A stretch of DNA of 9,058 bases, from positions 90,924 through 99,981 of the forward strand of contig DKGY01000054.1 of NCBI GenBank assembly GCA_002453475.1, written 5' to 3'. Position numbers and translations under genes: made by a program. The number at the start of each line of letters is the position of its first letter. Positions within the stretch are counted from its first letter, which is position 1. The notes beneath the pieces were generated by a model. The model did not search any database and was not told the DNA's origin. It saw only the letters and a list, made by a program, of their open reading frames with translations. This document shows, piece after piece, positions 4,934-9,058 of the stretch. The stretch comes from Clostridium sp. UBA6758 (GTDB lineage Bacteria; Bacillota; Clostridia; Clostridiales; Clostridiaceae).

Positions 4934-6670
4934 CTACTTTATCTTTACCAATACGGAAAATTGAATTTCTGTAGACTCTATATGGTCATAATTTAAATCC
5001 TTACGGCCAGAAAAGTTATCAATTTTTATTTTGACTTTAACTTTATCTGTTTCATCTTCAAATTGCATATCTTCTACAGGTATGGAGTTTGTTTTATTAA
5101 CACCATGTTTATCTATTATCTTATTAAAATACTCATTTAAATTTTTATTATATATCTGTTTACCTTTCTCTAATATCTTAAGTTCATTAGATGCTTTATT
5201 ATAGTCAACTGTAATTCCATAAGAATTCTTATTATAAGCACTTTGATAACTTATAATGTTGAAAAGGTAATCATAGTCCTTTATTTCTATAGGCTCTGAT
5301 ATTTCTTCACTTGTAAAATAAAAATGTTCATATCTACTTTCATAATTAAAATTAGAATAAGTTATTCCTAGTACCCTCTCTGCTTCACTTATAGTAAAAT
5401 TATCTGGCAAATATTTAATGTCCTTTAATTCATGTTTTCTATCAAAATAATCCAAAATACTATTGAGCTCTATTTGATCATCTTTAGAAACTGGCTCTAT
5501 AGCTTTAACTATTTTACCATTTTCAATCATATTATTTTTTATAAGGAACTTTTCAAATCTTTTATTTTGACTATACTTAGATAAACTATAACTACTCAAA
5601 GGTCCACAAATTGATATAAAAGTAATTATAGCAAAAGATATTGGGAGTATAATATTTTTTACTTTCTTAATTATTGAGTAATATATCATTATTCCAAAGA
5701 CCCAAATCCCTAGTGCTAAAACAAAATATCTATTTTCAGTTATTCCATAGGCATTAACTCTTATTCCCATAGAAACAAACATAAGTACTATAAGAGGAAG
5801 TATTGCTTTTGGAAACACCTTTACAAACTTGCTTACCCAAGGACTATTTTCTTTTACTGGTGAAGTTAAAAACAAGGTTCCTGCTGATATTACTCCATAC
5901 CATAATACTAAATGAGAAACTAATCCCTCAGGCCACTGTCTAGTAATAATTATCTTAGCAAAATATATATATAAGATTATTGTGTATATAGAAATTAATG
6001 GCATAATTATATAAAGCATTAATATCTTAAATACCTTTGGATACTTTTCAACCTTTATAACTTCTTCCTTTTCTGGGATTCCTCCAAGAAAGAAGCATTG
6101 TGCGAAAACTCCTACAACTATAAGCCATGTATAATAATATATCTCATATTTAACTTCTATTCCTAAAAGATAATCTACGGTGAACAATATTGCTATTAAT
6201 CCTAAATATAAAACTATAGAATATAAAACTGTTGTAAAAAATCTTCCTATAACCTTTATTACATACATCTCAAAACTTCCATCCTTATAAATATATGGAG
6301 TAAAAAAGAACCCTGTAATAAATATTATAATAAGACCAACATATCTAGTAACCTGAACCATATTTAAATCTTCAAGACAAAAATATCCGTAGACTACTAA
6401 ACAAATAGTTGCAATAATATAAATTAAATATTTAAACTTCTCATTAGATTTATTTCTTCTTTCAAAATATAATTCAATACAAATATATACTGGAATACCA
6501 AGTACTAAAGTCATCACAACACGTCTTAATTCCTCGTCACTTCCAATACTTTCTCCCATATAGATTAAAGTTATAACTGCAGCTATAGATAAAAATATGG
6601 GTATAGGAAATCTTTTTACTGAATCTTTTATAGAATTTTTCCATCCATTTACCAAAGTTTTAATATGCAA
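4934..6670 (-). CDS. DUF4153 polytopic membrane protein
   Basis: This 578-residue integral membrane protein has about eleven hydrophobic helices between residues 20 and 365 (for example near 22-38, 49-67, 81-98, 108-126, 140-165, 175-197, 215-238, 250-270, 287-305, 317-336 and 343-362). A mostly hydrophilic C-terminal region of about 215 residues follows and is probably a folded soluble domain. Layout and length fit the DUF4153 family found in Firmicutes and other bacteria. Features recalled from that family include FFTPYIYKDGSFE and the W-P-E-G / L-x-L-W-Y-G segment after helix 7. Its activity is not known. The start is a TTG at 6670 with AAGGGGGT about 8 nt upstream, and no ATG lies nearby in frame. 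It is divergent from spore photoproduct lyase, with tandem TATAAT boxes upstream. I assign the family with good but not complete certainty. Confidence 0.85.
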   Translation of the reverse strand: MHIKTLVNGWKNSIKDSVKRFPIPIFLSIAAVITLIYMGESIGSDEELRRVVMTLVLGIPVYICIELYFERRNKSNEKFKYLIYIIATICLVVYGYFCLEDLNMVQVTRYVGLIIIFITGFFFTPYIYKDGSFEMYVIKVIGRFFTTVLYSIVLYLGLIAILFTVDYLLGIEVKYEIYYYTWLIVVGVFAQCFFLGGIPEKEEVIKVEKYPKVFKILMLYIIMPLISIYTIILYIYFAKIIITRQWPEGLVSHLVLWYGVISAGTLFLTSPVKENSPWVSKFVKVFPKAILPLIVLMFVSMGIRVNAYGITENRYFVLALGIWVFGIMIYYSIIKKVKNIILPISFAIITFISICGPLSSYSLSKYSQNKRFEKFLIKNNMIENGKIVKAIEPVSKDDQIELNSILDYFDRKHELKDIKYLPDNFTISEAERVLGITYSNFNYESRYEHFYFTSEEISEPIEIKDYDYLFNIISYQSAYNKNSYGITVDYNKASNELKILEKGKQIYNKNLNEYFNKIIDKHGVNKTNSIPVEDMQFEDETDKVKVKIKIDNFSGRKDLNYDHIESTEIQFSVLVKIK

Positions 6671-6750
6671 TAATATGACCCCCTTTATTATAAAACTATT
6701 TTTCTATGTTTTTTAATTACCTTTAGATAACTATTTATGCATTATTGTAA

Positions 6751-6779
6751 ATTATACCCATTATACCATATGATCTAAA
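6751..6779 (-). promoter_or_regulatory. Candidate sigma-A promoter for the DUF4153 gene
   Basis: On the minus strand TTTAGA (6774-6779), a 17-nt spacer and a perfect TATAAT (6751-6756) form a promoter about 80 nt before the TTG start. A second perfect TATAAT at 6760-6765 has a TGG just before it (extended -10), so two overlapping start sites are possible. Confidence 0.5.
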
Positions 6780-6842
6780 TTAAAACATTCATCTATTACA
6801 CATAATATTATAATATATGTAAAGAATATTCCTATTAAATAT

Positions 6843-6892
6843 AAAGGAGGTGACCTTTAGTTTGAAGCCCATTGCTTCTACTAAAGAACTAA
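6843..6892 (+). promoter_or_regulatory. Distant Shine-Dalgarno plus spacer hairpin in front of spore photoproduct lyase
   Basis: AAAGGAGGTGA at 6843-6853 is a near-perfect anti-16S match, but the ATG is 39 nt further on. The gap holds a hairpin: CTTTAGT (6855-6861) pairs with ACTAAAG (6880-6886), and GAAGC (6864-6868) pairs with GCTTC (6874-6878). The loop is CCATT, and a TT/T internal loop separates the two helices. When folded, only C6854 and AACTAA (6887-6892), 7 nt in all, separate the Shine-Dalgarno from the ATG, which is normal spacing. No purine-rich site lies closer to the ATG. An in-frame TAA at 6890-6892 rules out an upstream start for the lyase. Confidence 0.7.
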
Positions 6893-7915
6893 ATGTTTAT
6901 TCCTAAAAGAATATTATTTGAAAAAGGATCCTTGGATTATGAAATAGGCAAAAATATTTATAACACTTTTAAGGATAATAAAAATATAGAAATAATAAAA
7001 TTAACTTCTAATAGGATTAAAGAACGAATTCCTGGTGAAAACTTGCATAGCTTTTATCGTGAAGGTAAGAATACCCTAGTTGTGGGTATAAAAAAAGGAC
7101 GTAAATTTCAATCCTGTAAACCCTCTGCTAATTGGCAGTTACCCCTGGTGTCTGGTTGTATTGCCCATTGTCAGTATTGCTACTTAAATACAAATCTAGG
7201 AGATAAACCTTATATAAAGATCAATGTAAATATAGATGATATCCTAAATCAAGCAAATGAATATATTAAAGAAAGATTACCTTCCAAAACTTTATTTGAA
7301 GGTTCTGCCACCTCTGATCCTATACCTATAGAACCTTATACTAATAGTTTAAAAAAAGCTATAGAATTCTTTGCTAATAGCGATCATGGACTATTTCGTT
7401 TTGTTACAAAGTTTAATGATGTGGATAGTCTATTAAATATAGATCACAAGGGGCATACAGAAATTCGATTTACTTTAAATACAGATAAAGTAATCAATGA
7501 CTTTGAAAATAGAGCCGCTTCTATAGATAAAAGAATAGAAGCTAGTGTAAAGGTAGCTAATGCTGGGTATCCTATAGGTTTTATTATTGCGCCAGTATTT
7601 CTTTATGAAGGTTGGAAAAATGATTATAAACAACTTTTATTAAACCTTAAGTATAAGCTTCCTGAAAACTTAACTACTCCTGTTACCTTTGAAATAATAT
7701 CTCATAGGTATACTCCTAGAGCAAAAAATATAATTCTAGAAGTATTTCCTGAAACAACACTTCCTATGGAGGACGAAGAAAGAAAATATAAATATGGACA
7801 ATTTGGATATGGTAAATATGTATATACAAAAGAGCAGCTAGAAGAGATGAAAGAATTTTTTAGTTCAGAAATTGACTCTATATTTAATAATAAAGTTATA
7901 AAATATATAATATAA
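6893..7915 (+). CDS. splB: Spore photoproduct lyase (radical SAM DNA repair enzyme)
   Basis: This 340-residue enzyme reverses 5-thyminyl-5,6-dihydrothymine, the main UV lesion of spore DNA, into two thymines during germination, using S-adenosylmethionine. The radical SAM cluster motif is C89-x3-C93-x2-C96 followed by Y97 (GCIAHCQYCYLNT). Other hallmarks are the MFIPKR start, FQSCKPSANWQLPL, FEGSATSDPIPIEPYT, FRFVTKFNDVDSLL, AGYPIGFIIAPVF and the C-terminal KYGQFGYGKYVY. The length matches Bacillus SplB (342). Where Bacillus has the hydrogen-donor Cys141 (AACTSD) this protein has Ala139. It instead carries Cys75, matching the Cys74 reported for the Clostridium acetobutylicum enzyme. ATG 6893 is fixed by the conserved N-terminus and by the in-frame TAA just before it. 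Translation may depend on an unusual spacer hairpin. Sigma-G control is expected from Bacillus, but I found no convincing sigma-G promoter. Confidence 0.97.
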   Translation: MFIPKRILFEKGSLDYEIGKNIYNTFKDNKNIEIIKLTSNRIKERIPGENLHSFYREGKNTLVVGIKKGRKFQSCKPSANWQLPLVSGCIAHCQYCYLNTNLGDKPYIKINVNIDDILNQANEYIKERLPSKTLFEGSATSDPIPIEPYTNSLKKAIEFFANSDHGLFRFVTKFNDVDSLLNIDHKGHTEIRFTLNTDKVINDFENRAASIDKRIEASVKVANAGYPIGFIIAPVFLYEGWKNDYKQLLLNLKYKLPENLTTPVTFEIISHRYTPRAKNIILEVFPETTLPMEDEERKYKYGQFGYGKYVYTKEQLEEMKEFFSSEIDSIFNNKVIKYII

Positions 7916-7925
7916 TGTTAAATGC

Positions 7926-7965
7926 AAAAGCCAAGCTATATTCCCTTATATAACTTGGCTTCTTT
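7926..7965. terminator. Shared terminator between convergent splB and VanY-type genes
   Basis: AAGCCAAG (7928-7935) pairs with CTTGGCTT (7954-7961). After one mismatch the stem continues for 5 bp (TATAT/ATATA) around a TTCCCT loop. It follows the splB stop by 12 nt, with TCTTTAAT after it on the plus strand. On the minus strand the stem runs into TTTTGCATTT. It lies between two converging genes 77 nt apart, so it probably serves both. Confidence 0.85.
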
Positions 7966-7992
7966 AATGTTATAAAATTGTTTATATATTAT

Positions 7993-8679
7993 TTAATTAA
8001 TTTCAGCAAATTCTTCTAATGTTATTCTATCATTATAAATCTTTTCTGACATTTCATTACCCACATATCTCACATGCCAAGGTTCATAATTATATCCTGT
8101 TATGTCTTCTTTTCCCGACTCATACCTTACTATAAATCCATACTTATATGCATTATTAGCTATCCAATTAGCTTCTGGACATCCTTCATTTATCCATCCA
8201 GAACTAGTTGCTAAATCCATAGCCTCTCCTAGTTGATGCTCACTTGCTCCAGGCTTTGCTACATATTTATCTGAATAGGATTTACCTTGTGTTTCTACAT
8301 TATATTCATATAAATTTTTTTGTGTTGCATAAGATCTATAGCCTGATAAACCATATAAATAAATTCCATCCTTTGAAGCCGCATGAACCATCTCTTCTAC
8401 AGCCTTAGCTGACTCCGCTGTCATATACCTTTCCTCTTCAGTTGATTGTGACAAAAAATCTATTTTAACTGGAACTAAATCCTTAGGCTTATAATCTGAT
8501 GTTAAAACATAATTTTTATTCACTACTACTTTATCATAATCATTAATAATAAAATATCCCGCTGATTTCATATGAAACTTATTTATTAAATAATTTGTAG
8601 TACACATACCTAGTATAACTATCACCAGTAATTTCAGTATAGCTCTTCTTGCTCTTCTAACCTTTTTCTTTTTTCCCAT
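7993..8679 (-). CDS. Membrane-anchored D-alanyl-D-alanine carboxypeptidase, M15B (VanY) family
   Basis: This 228-residue cell-wall hydrolase is predicted to remove the terminal D-Ala from peptidoglycan stem peptides outside the membrane. Residues 1-13 are very basic (GKKKKVRRARR), and residues 14-32 form a hydrophobic helix serving as signal anchor. The catalytic domain at about 75-215 shows SGYRS (112-116), SEHQLGEAMDL (146-156) and EPWHVRYVG (199-207). These give the zinc ligands H148, D155 and H202 and the catalytic base E199, so the active site is complete. Length is normal for the family. A Cys at 26 lies inside the hydrophobic segment, but without a convincing lipobox. AAGGAGAGG precedes the ATG. 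No van resistance genes are adjacent, so wall maintenance or a sporulation role is more likely than glycopeptide resistance. L,D- or D,D-endopeptidase activity cannot be excluded. Confidence 0.94.
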   Translation of the reverse strand: MGKKKKVRRARRAILKLLVIVILGMCTTNYLINKFHMKSAGYFIINDYDKVVVNKNYVLTSDYKPKDLVPVKIDFLSQSTEEERYMTAESAKAVEEMVHAASKDGIYLYGLSGYRSYATQKNLYEYNVETQGKSYSDKYVAKPGASEHQLGEAMDLATSSGWINEGCPEANWIANNAYKYGFIVRYESGKEDITGYNYEPWHVRYVGNEMSEKIYNDRITLEEFAEIN

Positions 8680-8787
8680 AAGATCCTCTCCTTAAGTTCA
8701 TATACTTATTTTAAATCTAATGGGCTTAATATTTATTACTTAAAGCTTACAAATTTATTACTTATTTATTAAGACTTGAAAAATAAG

Positions 8788-9058
8788 CTATTCCTTACAT
8801 TTAGTAAACCATCCTCTGCTATTATTAGCTATTCTAACAAGTGTTAGCATAACAGGTACCTCTACTAATACACCTACCACCGTAGCTAATGCAGCTCCTG
8901 ATTGTAATCCAAATAATGATATAGCAACAGCTACTGCTAATTCAAAAAAGTTGCTTGCTCCAATCATTCCTGCTGGTGCTGCTATAGAATGTGGCAACTT
9001 CCAAAGTTTTGCCCACAGATAAGCTATTGCAAATATAAGAAATGTTTGAATAATTAAT
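8788..9058 (-). CDS. acr3: ACR3-family arsenite efflux permease, C-terminal fragment (runs off right edge)
   Basis: The last 89 codons of a membrane transporter enter from the right edge in an open frame and end at TAG 8788-8790. Three hydrophobic stretches are visible: [16 protein letters not shown]; the helix around [21 protein letters not shown]; and [20 protein letters not shown]. The first is followed by [25 protein letters not shown], the conserved end of ACR3 transporters, which export As(III) driven by the proton motive force. The TTG at 8997 is an internal Leu codon, not a start. Other ars genes (arsR, arsC, arsD, arsA) would have to lie outside the window. In some annotation schemes ACR3 genes are called arsB. 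No well-formed terminator is seen in the 108 bases before the carboxypeptidase gene downstream, so the two might be co-transcribed. Confidence 0.93.
   Translation of the reverse strand, partial: LIIQTFLIFAIAYLWAKLWKLPHSIAAPAGMIGASNFFELAVAVAISLFGLQSGAALATVVGVLVEVPVMLTLVRIANNSRGWFTKCKE

Noticed and set aside
6801..6814. CATAATA and TATAAT boxes as a sigma-G or sigma-A promoter for splB
   Set aside because: The -10 motifs match, but neither has an acceptable -35 at 17-18 nt, and the region is nearly all A and T; not strong enough to call.
7993..8679. A vancomycin-resistance locus, suggested by the VanY-type carboxypeptidase
   Set aside because: No vanH/A/X or dedicated vanRS genes are adjacent; this family is common as a housekeeping wall enzyme in Clostridia.
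8744..8788. AGCTTA/TAAGCT dyad after the ACR3 gene as a terminator
   Set aside because: Short stem with a very long AT-rich loop and no clean T-tract.
8788..8997. A complete 69-codon protein starting with TTG at 8997
   Set aside because: The frame stays open to the window edge and upstream codons match ACR3 (AKLWK before [10 protein letters not shown]), so this is the tail of a longer gene.

Overview
The window is AT-rich throughout and reads as a chromosomal segment of an endospore-forming Firmicute, most likely Clostridium sensu stricto. The signs are strong AGGAGG-type ribosome binding sites, GTG and TTG starts, codon use rich in AT, a clostridial 2[4Fe-4S] ferredoxin, a spore photoproduct lyase of the clostridial type, and YitT, DUF1540 and DUF4153 proteins. 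No insertion sequence, phage gene, CRISPR array, tRNA or rRNA is visible. The species cannot be named from the sequence alone.

Layout. Positions 1-977 (minus) hold a two-component system: a complete OmpR/PhoB-type response regulator, followed directly by the N-terminus of its membrane sensor kinase, which runs off the left edge. Upstream of these on the same strand are a small two-helix membrane protein with an acidic tail (1084-1422) and a short-chain dehydrogenase (1509-2246) resembling the YmfI-type EF-P 5-aminopentanone reductases. A 59-bp imperfect palindrome lies between this gene and a divergent ferredoxin (2510-2680, plus), which ends in a strong terminator.

From 2733 to 3221 (minus) is the wreck of a small membrane-anchored protein, with two frameshifts and two internal stops; its promoter still looks intact. 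Next come a YitT-family membrane protein (3427-4278, minus), a double-DUF1540 cysteine-rich protein (4541-4852, minus) and a large DUF4153 membrane protein (4934-6670, minus; TTG start). Divergent from the last is spore photoproduct lyase (6893-7915, plus), which repairs UV-induced spore DNA damage. It converges through a shared hairpin terminator on a VanY/DacB-type M15 D,D-carboxypeptidase (7993-8679, minus). The C-terminal 89 codons of an ACR3 arsenite efflux permease (8788-9058, minus) enter from the right edge.

How the genes relate. Apart from the sensor/regulator pair, and possibly the adjacent DUF4153 and DUF1540 genes, these are mostly independent short transcription units separated by terminators. 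The most unusual feature is translational. The near-perfect Shine-Dalgarno sequence of the spore photoproduct lyase gene lies 39 nt from its AUG, and the gap is almost wholly filled by a 12-bp hairpin that would bring the two to normal spacing when folded. I see no multi-gene defence or biosynthetic system here.
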